Assembly: GCA_903862415.1 (NCBI GenBank)
Contig: CAIOYD010000024.1
Location: 102,477 to 166,476, forward strand
DNA from: an uncultured Oxalobacteraceae bacterium
GTDB taxonomy: Bacteria > Pseudomonadota > Gammaproteobacteria > Burkholderiales > Burkholderiaceae_D
DNA length: 64,000 bases
Direction of reading: 5' to 3'
Positions 17,307 through 26,883 of the stretch are shown piece by piece (position 1 is the first letter of the stretch; each line of letters opens with the position of its first letter). A program made the translations under genes and the position numbers. A model generated the notes under the pieces. That model had not been told where the DNA came from. It did not search any database and saw nothing but the letters and a program-made list of their open reading frames with translations.

Positions 17307-20081
17307 ATGAACGCTATACCTGTGTCCGCTACCACGACCTCCGACGACAAAGATGTGCAATTGCGTGAAGATATCCGCCGTTTGGGACGGATTCTGGGCG
17401 ACACGGTGCGCAGTCAGCACGGCGAAGAAATTTTCAATACCATTGAATTGGTGCGGCAAAGCTCGATCCGTTTTGGTCGTGATGGTGATCAGGCCGGCAA
17501 GCAGAATCTGGAAACCATGCTCGATGCCCTGAGTAATGATGATATGACCAAGGTGATCCGCGCCTTCAGTTATTTTTCTCACCTTTCCAACATCGCTGAA
17601 GACCAGCATCATATCCGCCGCACACGCGCCCATCTGATTGCCGGGTCACCACCGAAACAGGGTAGTCTGGCTTTTACCATGAATACCCTGCTCGATCGCG
17701 GTCACACACCGGCGCAGTTGCAGGAATTTTTCCAGACTGCGCTCATCAGTCCGGTGCTCACCGCCCATCCGACCGAAGTGCAGCGTAAAAGTATTTTGAA
17801 CTGCCAGATGGTTATTGGTCGTTTGCTCAATGAGCGCGACCGTATGCAGCTCACGCCGGAAGAAACTGCCGCCAATGAAGAAGCTCTGAATCGCGCCGTG
17901 TTGACGCTGTGGCAAACCCGCATGCTGCGTACCTCCAAGCTATCGGTGCTCGATGAGGTCGAAAATGGACTGACTTTTTACGATTACACCCTGCTGCGCG
18001 AACTGCCGAATCTGTACGCAGGACTGGAAGATTTGTTATCCCAGCAAACCCCGCAGGCCGCACCGGTGGAATTGCCGAGCTTTTTCAAAATGGGTAGCTG
18101 GATTGGTGGCGATCGTGACGGTAATCCGTTTGTGACCGCGGCGATTCTGGAACAAACGCTGGCCATGCAATGCGGCCGTGCGCTGCGTTTTTATCTGGAT
18201 GAATTACACGCTCTCGGTTCGCAATTGTCTGTGGCCATGTTACTCGTGGGGGCGTCGGAGGAATTGTTAGCCCTGGCAGCCCACTCGCCCGATCATTCCG
18301 AACATCGACTCGATGAACCCTATCGACGCGCCATCACCGGTATGTACGCTCGTCTTGCAGCCACTTATCGTGATTTGCTCGGTGGTGAGCCGGTCATTCA
18401 TCCGACCGGCAATGCTGAGCCGTATGCCAACATAGAACAATTATCGGCCGATCTGGCCATCGTACACCGTTCCCTTAAGTCGAATGGTTCGGCTGCATTG
18501 GCACGTGGGCGTTTGCGCCATTTGCGTCGTGCTGTGGATGTGTTTGGCTTTTCACTGGCACCACTGGATTTACGTCAAAACTCTGATGTGCATGAACGCG
18601 TGGTTGCCGAACTGCTGGCCGCCGCCAATCCCGGCTGTGATTATCTGGCGCAGAATGAAGCAGGCCGGATTGCCTTGTTGCTAGCTGAAATCAGCACCAC
18701 CCGGCCGCTGGCCTCGCCTTATCTGACCTACTCGGATGAAACCAGCTCGGAGCTGGCCATTTATCGCGCTGCCCGCACTGCCCAGGACCGTTATGGCAAG
18801 GCGGCCGTACCGAACTGCATTATCTCCAAAACCGACAGCGTCTCGGACTTGCTGGAGCTGGCGGTGATTCTCAAAGAATCCGGCCTGCTGCATCCCCAGG
18901 AAGCGCGTCTGGATGTGAACATTATCCCGCTGTTTGAAACCATTGCCGATTTGCGCAACAGCGCACCCGTGATGCAGCATTTACTCAGCCTGCCGGAATA
19001 TGCGCGTCTGTTAGATAGTCGTGATCAGGCTCAGGAGGTGATGCTCGGCTATTCTGACAGTAACAAGGATGGCGGCTTTCTGACTTCCGGCTGGGAATTG
19101 TACAAGGCCGAACTGGCACTCATCGATGTGTTTGCCGGGCACAATGTGCGCCTGCGCCTGTTCCACGGTCGCGGCGGCTCAGTTGGTCGCGGCGGAGGGC
19201 CGAGCTATCAGGCGATTCTGGCGCAACCGGCTGGTGCCGTGCAGGGTCAAATCCGTCTGACCGAACAGGGCGAAGTGATTACCGCCAAATATGCCAATCC
19301 GGAAGTCGGTCGTCGCAATCTGGAAGTGCTGGCGGCGGCCACGTTGGAAGCGAGTCTGCTGGCCAAAACCGAACCCTTGCCCAAGCCGGAATATCTGGCC
19401 TGCATGGATGCGCTGTCCGACTATGCGTTTGCCGCTTACCGCGATCTGGTATATGACACGCCCGGCTTTGAACAGTATTTCTGGGAATCGACGGTGATTT
19501 CTGAAATCGCCGGTTTAAATATCGGCAGTCGTCCGGCGTCACGCAAAAAAACCACCGCCATTGAAGACCTGCGTGCCATTCCCTGGGTCTTCAGCTGGTC
19601 GCAATGCCGTTTGATGCTGCCGGGCTGGTATGGCTTTGGTTCTGCAGTTGAAGCCTATCTGGCCGCTAATCCGGCCGGTCTGGCACTGTTGCAGGAAATG
19701 TTTACCGAATGGCCGTTCTTTACCACGCTATTATCCAACATGGAAATGGTGCTGGCCAAAATCGATCTGAATATCGCCAGCCGTTACGCCGGTCTGGTCA
19801 AGGATGAGCAGTTGCGCAGCACCATCTTCACCCGCATCTGCAGCGGCCACGCTGCCACCATCGCAGCCCTGAAAAATATTTCCGGCCAGGAGGAGCTTCT
19901 GGCCGCCAATCCGTTGCTCAAGCGTTCCATCCGTCACCGTTTCCCGTATATGGCACCGCTGAATCATGTACAGGTAGAATTGCTTAAACGTTTCCGTCAG
20001 GGCGACCAGGATGAACGCGTACAGCGCGGCATTCATCTGTCGATTAACGGTATTGCGGCTGGGTTGCGCAATAGCGGGTAA
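17307..20081 (+). CDS. ppc: Phosphoenolpyruvate carboxylase
   Basis: Anaplerotic enzyme that carboxylates phosphoenolpyruvate to oxaloacetate. At 924 residues it is full length. The catalytic His motif [12 protein letters not shown] is near residue 150, the substrate-binding [14 protein letters not shown] near 585, and the glycine-rich loop [14 protein letters not shown] near 620; the invariant C-terminal end is NSG. The two convergent or divergent neighbours on the minus strand are accessory genes, so ppc is a core gene sitting inside a variable stretch. The kinase gene ends 9 bp after its stop. Confidence 0.98.
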   Translation: MNAIPVSATTTSDDKDVQLREDIRRLGRILGDTVRSQHGEEIFNTIELVRQSSIRFGRDGDQAGKQNLETMLDALSNDDMTKVIRAFSYFSHLSNIAEDQHHIRRTRAHLIAGSPPKQGSLAFTMNTLLDRGHTPAQLQEFFQTALISPVLTAHPTEVQRKSILNCQMVIGRLLNERDRMQLTPEETAANEEALNRAVLTLWQTRMLRTSKLSVLDEVENGLTFYDYTLLRELPNLYAGLEDLLSQQTPQAAPVELPSFFKMGSWIGGDRDGNPFVTAAILEQTLAMQCGRALRFYLDELHALGSQLSVAMLLVGASEELLALAAHSPDHSEHRLDEPYRRAITGMYARLAATYRDLLGGEPVIHPTGNAEPYANIEQLSADLAIVHRSLKSNGSAALARGRLRHLRRAVDVFGFSLAPLDLRQNSDVHERVVAELLAAANPGCDYLAQNEAGRIALLLAEISTTRPLASPYLTYSDETSSELAIYRAARTAQDRYGKAAVPNCIISKTDSVSDLLELAVILKESGLLHPQEARLDVNIIPLFETIADLRNSAPVMQHLLSLPEYARLLDSRDQAQEVMLGYSDSNKDGGFLTSGWELYKAELALIDVFAGHNVRLRLFHGRGGSVGRGGGPSYQAILAQPAGAVQGQIRLTEQGEVITAKYANPEVGRRNLEVLAAATLEASLLAKTEPLPKPEYLACMDALSDYAFAAYRDLVYDTPGFEQYFWESTVISEIAGLNIGSRPASRKKTTAIEDLRAIPWVFSWSQCRLMLPGWYGFGSAVEAYLAANPAGLALLQEMFTEWPFFTTLLSNMEMVLAKIDLNIASRYAGLVKDEQLRSTIFTRICSGHAATIAALKNISGQEELLAANPLLKRSIRHRFPYMAPLNHVQVELLKRFRQGDQDERVQRGIHLSINGIAAGLRNSG

Positions 20082-20090
20082 GGCATGGCA

Positions 20091-21473
20091 TTATGCCAAA
20101 TTCTTGAAATACTCCAGCAAAGGTTGAGTCAATGAATTGTGTTCTGGATCCCACATAAAATTGATGAGTTCTTCCCAGTATGGACTGGTATTTTCCAGCA
20201 GTGGTATAACAGTATTCTTTATTACATTGTAGTTCGGAACCCTATTGTCCAGAATGCTACGTCCGGTGACGGACCATATCATGGCATCTAACGTGGTGTA
20301 TTGATCTTTTTTCCAGACATTGAGTGCCTGGTCGCGAGCTGCATTATCGTCAGTGCCCCACAATTTTTCAGGAAGACATGCCGGTGTGCCAAAATCATTT
20401 TTAAATGTGCCTACTTGACCCATTGAATCCAGATCAATTAAATACATTTCATCTTTATGAAAAATGATATTTTCTGGTTTGATGTCACGATGTGCAAAAC
20501 CATTTGCATGTATGCAGTCAATTTCGCGCAGTAGCGGGAGAAAGTGTTTAAACGAAAAACGATTCCCAACTTTGATCATTTCAAATAAATCCTTTTCACC
20601 CAGATTAGTGGCGACCATTTGCGTATCGCTTATCCAATACTGTGGCATGATATGAACTAGTTTATTGTTCTTAATTAATGTCAGATTGTTCGCGCGTTGA
20701 TCAATGTCCTCGTAAATGGGTTTTTGTTCTGTAAAGACGACAAGTTCGTCATTGCCATGTGTGATTTTTTTATAGCCACCTGCAGGGCCATTCGCCATTT
20801 CTGGTGGCATTTTCATAAACGGAAGTTGTCGCTCAGGGCTTAGTTTTGATTTGATGGCGACGATGTTCCGCTGACTATCGAGCAGAGTATTAATTTCAGC
20901 TTTCTTGCCTTTTTTCTGACCTTCTGTGGCGAAATTTGTGCGTATTTTACTTTGAATGACGATGGCCGCTAACTTGTTCAGTTGCTCGTTGAGCTCAGTC
21001 ACTATTGCGGTGGATAAATGCCAGCGGGCTGGATTGTTAACAAGACTTTGTATGCTGGCCTGTTGGAGTTGTTTAAGCGTGCCAGCAAAATCCAAGTGGG
21101 TAAAGTAGTCGCCATTTTTATAAACCTCAAAAACGCCGGAGTCATTCTTCTGCAGGGTAAACGTAGTAGCCTCATTGTCAGCCGTTTTTTCATATTCAAC
21201 TACGATTTTCTCCACGACTTTATTGTCTGTAGCAATATCCAGTGTATAAAGAATCTCTGCCATAGCGACTTTTTGCGCAAACAGAGCCATGCCCTGAGAT
21301 TTTTCATCCTGAAGCAGGTTGTACGGAATTTCAGCCAGGCCGCCGGTGAGCATGTCTGCGAACAGGCGCAGCATATTTTGTAAAAAAGTGACAGTAAAGT
21401 AGCCTGAACGCTGGATAATTTTTGCATCATTATGGGTGTAGCCGCGGTTCAACATACCAGAGGTGGGTAGCAC
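20091..21473 (-). CDS. Eukaryotic-like Ser/Thr protein kinase domain protein
   Basis: 460 residues starting at GTG (21471-21473) with AAAGGA 6 nt upstream. The C-terminal half is a protein kinase: catalytic loop HRDIKPENIIF (about 328-338), then YLIDLDSMG, where the usual DFG is DLD, and an activation-segment-like FGTPACLPEKLWG. A GPAGGYKKIT segment may be the glycine-rich loop; the ATP lysine is not obvious. The N-terminal 200 residues, with long helices, match nothing I know. No transmembrane, PASTA or other sensory domain is present, unlike most bacterial Hanks kinases; it looks more like an effector kinase or a toxin-type kinase. AT-rich compared with ppc, suggesting horizontal origin. 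Confidence 0.75.
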   Translation of the reverse strand: MLPTSGMLNRGYTHNDAKIIQRSGYFTVTFLQNMLRLFADMLTGGLAEIPYNLLQDEKSQGMALFAQKVAMAEILYTLDIATDNKVVEKIVVEYEKTADNEATTFTLQKNDSGVFEVYKNGDYFTHLDFAGTLKQLQQASIQSLVNNPARWHLSTAIVTELNEQLNKLAAIVIQSKIRTNFATEGQKKGKKAEINTLLDSQRNIVAIKSKLSPERQLPFMKMPPEMANGPAGGYKKITHGNDELVVFTEQKPIYEDIDQRANNLTLIKNNKLVHIMPQYWISDTQMVATNLGEKDLFEMIKVGNRFSFKHFLPLLREIDCIHANGFAHRDIKPENIIFHKDEMYLIDLDSMGQVGTFKNDFGTPACLPEKLWGTDDNAARDQALNVWKKDQYTTLDAMIWSVTGRSILDNRVPNYNVIKNTVIPLLENTSPYWEELINFMWDPEHNSLTQPLLEYFKNLA

Positions 21474-21831
21474 GATAAATCCTTTCTGACAGGGTAAATG
21501 GGATCAATTTTCATATAAGTCGCATCTGCTTTAGTGGCTTTAAAAACGTTGGTTCTGACGATAAAATAGCGTCAATTGGAGATGATATCAATTGTGGATA
21601 TTCACTATGAAGTAGTTTGTGGCGTGACAATTGAAAAGGTGCGCTGCCAGACCGGCGGGGAATAAAACAGGAAGCAGTGATTTATAACGATGAGATCACA
21701 GCGCTGAAAAAATATCAGGCCATATGAATAAGTGACATGACAAGCCATACTGAGCCTAAGCATGTGTGCTGATTTGTATCTCTAACAATTTTGCTTTAAG
21801 ATAGCCCATCTACCTCCCTGCAAGGAATACC
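21474..21831. other. Divergent intergenic region between the kinase and M14 genes
   Basis: 358 bp, AT-rich, without open frames that look like genes. It must contain both upstream signals; no strong promoter, operator or terminator was recognised by eye. Confidence 0.5.
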
Positions 21832-23529
21832 ATGTTGCCCGATCTGATGACGCCCTACGAAAATGGAAATAACAATCAAACCACCCGCTGGGAAGAATGT
21901 GTGGCGTTTTACCGCCATCTGGCGCAGCGTTTTCCGTCGGTGCTGCACTTTTTTCAGACTGGTGTTTCTGATGCCGGGATACCGATTTTTGCCGGTGTGG
22001 TCACCTCGGATGGTGTGTTTGATCTGGAACAAATCCGGCGTGAAGCGCGGCCGGTATTTTTCAATAACAACGGCATTCATCCGGGCGAACCGGAAGGCAT
22101 TGATGCCTGTATGGCGATGGTGCGCGATTTTTGCGTCGATCCGGGCAAACTGGCCGCTCTCGGGCGCACGGTATTTTTGTTTATTCCTATCTATAACGTT
22201 GATGGCAGCTGGAACCGCAACGACAGCTCAAGGGTGAATCAGGATGGACCGGAAAGTTTTGGTTTTCGTGCCAATTCGCTCAATCTGGATTTGAATCGCG
22301 ACTTTGTCAAATGCGACAGTCTGAATGCTCAGGTGTTTAATCAACTGATGACGGCGTGGAGCCCGGATGTGATGGTTGATACGCACACCTCGAACGGTGC
22401 CGATTACAGCTATACCATGACCCTGATACAGACTCAGGCCGATAAGCTCGGTGGTGATCTGGGGGCTTTTTTGCGCCAGACTATGTTGCCGGTGCTGTTT
22501 AATCGCATGGAAGAACGCGGCTGGCCGATGTGCCCATATGTCAATCCGGTCAACAGCGTGAGTGAAATTCCGGATGACGGGATAGAAGATTTCCTTGAAG
22601 TGCCACGCTTTTCCACCGGTTATGCAGCCCTGCATCACACCATTGGCTTTATGCCCGAAACGCATATGTTGAAGCCCTATGTCGATCGTTATGAATCCAT
22701 GCGCGCACTGGTGGAAGTGGTGCTGGACTTTACTGTCCTGTACGCCCCGCGGATTCAGGCCCTGCGCGCACGCGCCAAAGAACAGGCGCGGCAGCAGACT
22801 TCCTGGCCGGTGAGCTGGAAGGTGGATTACAACCAGCCTTCCAGTTTCCGTTTTCGCGGTTATGCGGCGGTGTTCAAACCGAGTCTGTTGGGGAATTACA
22901 CCCGGCTGGCGTATGATCGGCAACAGCCGTGGGAAAAAGATATCGCCTATTATGATCACTTCGTCGAAGACGTGGTGGTGACGGCACCGAAAGCGTATCT
23001 GATTCCGCAATCCTGGCGTCGGGTGATAGAACGCCTGCAATGGAATGGGGTGCAACTCACGCGATTGGAAACGGCGCAAACCATGGCGGTGCAAAGCTAT
23101 CACATCACCAAAGTGCAATCGCGCGCCCAGCCGTATGAAGGCCATCTGTTTCATGATGCGCTTGAGCTGGAAGCCCAGAGCGAAAACATTCACTTCAATG
23201 CCGGAGATTATCTGGTGTCACTTGATCAGCCGCAGGCCCGCTATGTGGTCGAAACACTTGAGCCGCAGGCGCATGACAGTTTTTTTCGCTGGGGATTTTT
23301 CAACAGCATACTGGAAAAGAAAGAAGCTTTTTCCAGTTATGTGTTTGAAGATACCGCACTCGAATTGCTGCAGGCCGAGCCACAACTGCGCGCCCGGTTT
23401 GAGGCATGGAAACTGGCACATCCCGAACTGCTGGCTGATCAACAAGCGGTGCTGAGTTTTATTTTCCATCATTGCGAACGCTATAAAGAACCGGAATGGC
23501 AGCGTTATCCGGTTTTTCGTCTGCTCTGA
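21832..23529 (+). CDS. M14-family zinc carboxypeptidase
   Basis: 565 residues with the zinc ligands of M14 metallopeptidases: His83 and Glu86 in GIHPGEPEG and His185 in VDTHTSNGADY; DLNRDFVK lies between them and PETHMLKPY may hold the catalytic Glu region. The ATG at 21832 has AAGGA just upstream. No signal peptide is evident, so it seems cytoplasmic. About 240 C-terminal residues follow the catalytic domain. Substrate unknown; related proteins cleave C-terminal amino acids or process peptides. An esterase gene follows after 42 bp and may be cotranscribed. Confidence 0.88.
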   Translation: MLPDLMTPYENGNNNQTTRWEECVAFYRHLAQRFPSVLHFFQTGVSDAGIPIFAGVVTSDGVFDLEQIRREARPVFFNNNGIHPGEPEGIDACMAMVRDFCVDPGKLAALGRTVFLFIPIYNVDGSWNRNDSSRVNQDGPESFGFRANSLNLDLNRDFVKCDSLNAQVFNQLMTAWSPDVMVDTHTSNGADYSYTMTLIQTQADKLGGDLGAFLRQTMLPVLFNRMEERGWPMCPYVNPVNSVSEIPDDGIEDFLEVPRFSTGYAALHHTIGFMPETHMLKPYVDRYESMRALVEVVLDFTVLYAPRIQALRARAKEQARQQTSWPVSWKVDYNQPSSFRFRGYAAVFKPSLLGNYTRLAYDRQQPWEKDIAYYDHFVEDVVVTAPKAYLIPQSWRRVIERLQWNGVQLTRLETAQTMAVQSYHITKVQSRAQPYEGHLFHDALELEAQSENIHFNAGDYLVSLDQPQARYVVETLEPQAHDSFFRWGFFNSILEKKEAFSSYVFEDTALELLQAEPQLRARFEAWKLAHPELLADQQAVLSFIFHHCERYKEPEWQRYPVFRLL

Positions 23530-23571
23530 TCTGGTCTGCAAACGCACATTCAACTTTTTAAGGTCCAACCC

Positions 23572-24429
23572 ATGCAGCGATCAGGTAAACGTATTGTATT
23601 GATGATGGTCTTGCTGCTGACACTTGGCGCTTCGATTGAATCGACAGCGGCACTCAAGTCAAGCGCACAGCCAGAAGTGTCGCTCCTGAACGGACAGTTG
23701 GATATGCCCGGATTGAACCGGCAGCGTCAACTACGCATTTATCTCCCGCCAGGGTATGCAACCTCTGGCAAGCGCTATCCGGTGCTCTATATGCATGATG
23801 CGCAAAACCTGTTTGATGTCTCCACGGCGTACTCGGCGGAATGGAATGTGGATGAAACCCTCAATGCGCTGGCTAAATCAGATCAACTCGAAGTGATTGT
23901 GGTGGGTATCGATCATGGACAGGATAAACGCATGACGGAACTCAATGCCTGGGATAACACGCGCTTTGGCAAACAGGAAGGCAAGCTGTACATTGAGTTT
24001 ATCGTCAACGTAGTTAAACCTGTGATTGATCAGATTTACCGTACCAAATCCGATCGTATGAATACTGCGATCATGGGCAGTTCCATGGGTGGTTTAATCA
24101 CACATTATGCGATCAATCACTATCCGGATGTATTTGGTAAGGCGGGTATTTTCTCGCCCTCGTATTGGATTGCACCGGAAGTCTTTGAATTGATGAAATC
24201 AACACCTGCCGCAAAGGATGCGCGCCTGTATCTGATGTCGGGTGGCCGCGAAGGTGGCAGCATTAGTCAGGCACAAGACACTGGACGTGCTTATGCGACG
24301 ATATTGGCAACCGGGCACGATGCGGGCAACATCAAAATGAAAATTGTTCCGGATGGGGAGCATAACGAAGTCTTATGGAGCGCGGAATTCGGACCGGCAA
24401 TGCTTTGGTTGTTTGAGAAGCGTCAGTAA
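23572..24429 (+). CDS. Exported esterase of the enterochelin-esterase-like (D-type) family
   Basis: 285 residues with an N-terminal signal peptide (hydrophobic MMVLLLTLGA, cleavage near residue 27). The alpha/beta hydrolase core has the oxyanion and nucleophile strands typical of esterase D/IroE-like enzymes: RYPVLYMHDAQNLFD, the elbow MGSSMGG with Ser171, and the catalytic His in PDGEHNEVLW near the C-terminus. Members hydrolyse esters or siderophore lactones; no siderophore genes are nearby, so the substrate is open. Short gap to the M14 gene upstream; the gene downstream is convergent. Confidence 0.85.
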   Translation: MQRSGKRIVLMMVLLLTLGASIESTAALKSSAQPEVSLLNGQLDMPGLNRQRQLRIYLPPGYATSGKRYPVLYMHDAQNLFDVSTAYSAEWNVDETLNALAKSDQLEVIVVGIDHGQDKRMTELNAWDNTRFGKQEGKLYIEFIVNVVKPVIDQIYRTKSDRMNTAIMGSSMGGLITHYAINHYPDVFGKAGIFSPSYWIAPEVFELMKSTPAAKDARLYLMSGGREGGSISQAQDTGRAYATILATGHDAGNIKMKIVPDGEHNEVLWSAEFGPAMLWLFEKRQ

Positions 24430-24588
24430 AAAAATTGAATGGAATCAATTTGAAACTCAAAGTGATTTACGTTTTTATCATGCCTGTCGTGCCTTCCGGT
24501 GTGGTCGAACGGCTGGCGCTCATTTTGCCACTGCTGTTTATGATGGCAGGGAAAATCAGTAATAGGTAGTTCGTGCTTTACCCTGAAC

Positions 24589-25833
24589 TTAATCGCCGGA
24601 AAAATCTTTTTCAGCCAGCTGCGCGCGCAGCTTATCTTTTTTATTCGGGCGTTTCCCCTTGATTCCACCGTGCAGTTTGTCTTCGGCATTTATCTCTGTG
24701 GCAGTAACTTCAAATCCGGCCAGCTGTTCGCGCTCCAGCGCAATGTTCTGACGCTTTTCGATCAGACGGAAATGGGCTTCATTGCCGGTGCTGATAAAAC
24801 TGATCGCCAGGCCGGATTCGCCAGCGCGGCCGGTGCGGCCGATGCGATGCTGGTAGTCGTCAGAAGAACGTGGCAAATCATAATTGATCACAACGGGCAG
24901 ACGGTTGATGTCTATTCCGCGGGCCGCCACATCAGTGGCAACAATGACGCGGATGCGGCCGGCTTTAAAGTCAGCGAGCACCTGCGTGCGTTTGCCCTGA
25001 CTTAATTCGCCATGAAACGGTTCGGCCGCAATCCGGGCCTTGCGTAATTTGACCGCCACCAGTTCGGTGGCATAACGGCTGGCGCAAAAAACCAGCACCT
25101 GTTTCCATTGATGACTGTTGATCAGATGACGCAATAACGGGGTGCGCTGTTCGGTATCGATGACGATCGCGCGTTGCAGAATGTCTGGCTTGTCGGCGGC
25201 GTCAGTGGCGACGTTGATGTGCACCGGCGAGTGTAAAAATTGCTGCGCCAGTTCCGAGAGTTGTGAAGGGAACGTGGCGGAAAACAGCAGGTTTTGCCGC
25301 TCTGCGGGTAACAGTGCCAGCAATTGGTTTAATTCGTCGGCAAAACCGTATTCCAGTAATCGGTCGGCTTCATCGAGCACCAGAGTGCTTACCGCTGACA
25401 GTGAAACCGCATTCTGGCGAATCAAATCCAGCAATCGTCCGGGCGTGGCCACGAGTATATCGGCACCACCGCGCAGATGCAGCATTTGCGGATTGATCGA
25501 GACGCCACCAAACAGCACTGCCAGCTTGAGCGGCTTGGCTAACTGAAGTGCCAGACTGCGCAGCGTGTCACCCACCTGCGTGGCCAGTTCGCGCGTGGGT
25601 ACAAGTATCAGCACCCGCGCCTGACGTGGCGCCGGCGAGGCATTCCAGAGCTGCAACAGTGGCAGGCAAAAGGCGGCAGTTTTGCCGCTGCCGGTTTGGG
25701 CGCAGGCGATCAGGTCGGCGCCGCTCAGAATGGCCGGAATCGCTTCTTGCTGAATTGCGGTTGGGTTGGCGTAGCCACGCAGACGTATGGCTTGCAGCAA
25801 ACCGTCATGCAGTTGGAATGAGGTGAATGGCAT
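24589..25833 (-). CDS. rhlE: DEAD-box RNA helicase, RhlE type
   Basis: ATP-dependent RNA helicase, 414 residues. All motifs are in order: Q motif (YANPTAIQQEAIP), AQTGSGKTAAF, PTRELATQV, GGAD/TPGR, DEAD, SATFP, then helicase C with ATDVAARGID and HRIGRTGRAG. The C-terminal tail is short and basic (GGIKGKRPNKKDKLR). This fits RhlE-like helicases active in ribosome assembly and cold growth, but assignment within the DEAD family by eye is only approximate. It starts 2 bp after the stop of an FKBP gene, so it is probably cotranscribed with the two isomerases. Confidence 0.9.
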   Translation of the reverse strand: MPFTSFQLHDGLLQAIRLRGYANPTAIQQEAIPAILSGADLIACAQTGSGKTAAFCLPLLQLWNASPAPRQARVLILVPTRELATQVGDTLRSLALQLAKPLKLAVLFGGVSINPQMLHLRGGADILVATPGRLLDLIRQNAVSLSAVSTLVLDEADRLLEYGFADELNQLLALLPAERQNLLFSATFPSQLSELAQQFLHSPVHINVATDAADKPDILQRAIVIDTEQRTPLLRHLINSHQWKQVLVFCASRYATELVAVKLRKARIAAEPFHGELSQGKRTQVLADFKAGRIRVIVATDVAARGIDINRLPVVINYDLPRSSDDYQHRIGRTGRAGESGLAISFISTGNEAHFRLIEKRQNIALEREQLAGFEVTATEINAEDKLHGGIKGKRPNKKDKLRAQLAEKDFSGD

Positions 25834-25835
25834 GA

Positions 25836-26291
25836 TTAATTGACCGCTAACAGTTCAATATCAAAAATCAGCGCAGCGTTGGGAGGAATTACTCCGCGTC
25901 CGGCTCCGCGCTGCCCATAAGCCAGTTCTGAGGGGATCAGCAGTGTGCGATGGCCGCCGACTTTCATGCCGATGATACCCTGATCCCAGCCGGGAATGAC
26001 TTGATGCGCGCCGATATAAAACCGGAACGGTTCACCACCTGTTTCTGTGCGCGAGCTGTCAAACTGTTTGCCATGCATCAGCGGGGCATTGCTGTCGACC
26101 AGCCAGCCGGTGTAATGCACCGTGACAGTATGATTGGCCAGCGCCTGGGCACCGGTGCCGGTTTGGGTATCGGTGGCAACTAGTTGGGTGACGGCGATCT
26201 GAGGTGGCTGTGGTGGCTGTGGTGCATTGTTGTGATCGCAGGCCGCGAGCAGAGCCAGACAGAGCAGGGCGGCAGGTAGGGAAGTTTTCAT
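25836..26291 (-). CDS. FKBP-type peptidyl-prolyl isomerase lipoprotein
   Basis: 151 residues. The N-terminus is a lipoprotein signal with lipobox LAAC (Cys18), followed by a Pro/Gln-rich linker. One FKBP domain covers about 45-151, with VTVHYTGWL, FDSSR, VIPGWDQGIIGMKVGG and IPPNAALIFDIELL, the rapamycin-binding pocket core. Likely a periplasm-facing protein-folding catalyst anchored to a membrane. A second FKBP gene lies 46 bp upstream, and rhlE starts 2 bp downstream. Confidence 0.93.
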   Translation of the reverse strand: MKTSLPAALLCLALLAACDHNNAPQPPQPPQIAVTQLVATDTQTGTGAQALANHTVTVHYTGWLVDSNAPLMHGKQFDSSRTETGGEPFRFYIGAHQVIPGWDQGIIGMKVGGHRTLLIPSELAYGQRGAGRGVIPPNAALIFDIELLAVN

Positions 26292-26337
26292 GGGATGGCC
26301 AGCGGTTGGGATGCGCCATTATAAGCGCTATTGTGTT

Positions 26338-26790
26338 TCAGTTTATCGGCGCTGGTGATTTTACGCTTAGCAATTCAACATCAAAAATCAGGTTCGCGTC
26401 CGGCGGAATCAAGCCAGTGACCCCATGACTTCCATAAGCCAGTTCGCTGGGAATGATCAGTGTGCGTTTGCCACCAACCTGCATGCCGGGTAAGCCCTGT
26501 TCCCAGCCGGCGATAACCCGGCCTGCGCCGAGCACAAAATGTATCGGTTTAGCCCGGTCGCGCGAGCTGTCAAACTTTTTACCATGGCCATTTCTGGCCT
26601 GTTCACTGTAAAGCCAGCCGGTGTAATGGACGGTAATTTCCTGGCCAGCTTCGGCCACCGGCCCGATGCCCGTTTTAATATCACTGATCTGTGTTGAGGG
26701 AGGAGTAATTGCTTCAGGCGTGTCGTCGGCCTGCGCCAGTGACACAGAGCTCAGCAGTACAAGTGCCGCCAGAAGGTTTATGGTTCGCAT
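26338..26790 (-). CDS. Periplasmic FKBP-type peptidyl-prolyl isomerase
   Basis: 150 residues from the ATG at 26790 (GGAG about 10 nt upstream; gives signal peptide MRTINLLAALVLLSSVSLAQA). An upstream in-frame ATG would spoil the signal peptide. One FKBP domain with ITVHYTGWLY, KFDSSRDR, VIAGWEQGLPGMQVGG and IPPDANLIFDVELL. It closely resembles the lipoprotein paralogue encoded next to it, indicating tandem duplication, but is soluble rather than lipid-anchored. First gene of the FKBP-FKBP-rhlE run. Confidence 0.92.
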   Translation of the reverse strand: MRTINLLAALVLLSSVSLAQADDTPEAITPPSTQISDIKTGIGPVAEAGQEITVHYTGWLYSEQARNGHGKKFDSSRDRAKPIHFVLGAGRVIAGWEQGLPGMQVGGKRTLIIPSELAYGSHGVTGLIPPDANLIFDVELLSVKSPAPIN

Positions 26791-26883
26791 GGTGACTATT
26801 CTCCGATAGGAAGTCAGATTATAGAACATGCCGGCATTTGGGTTGACGTCAATTTATGCAGGAGTATGCAGGCAGGCTGTCAT

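Noticed and set aside
20900..20975. IQ-like calmodulin motif (IQSKIR) in the kinase-like protein
   Set aside because: The rest of the IQ consensus is missing; six residues are not enough.
22228..23193. 321-codon minus-strand frame
   Set aside because: Antisense shadow of the M14 carboxypeptidase gene.
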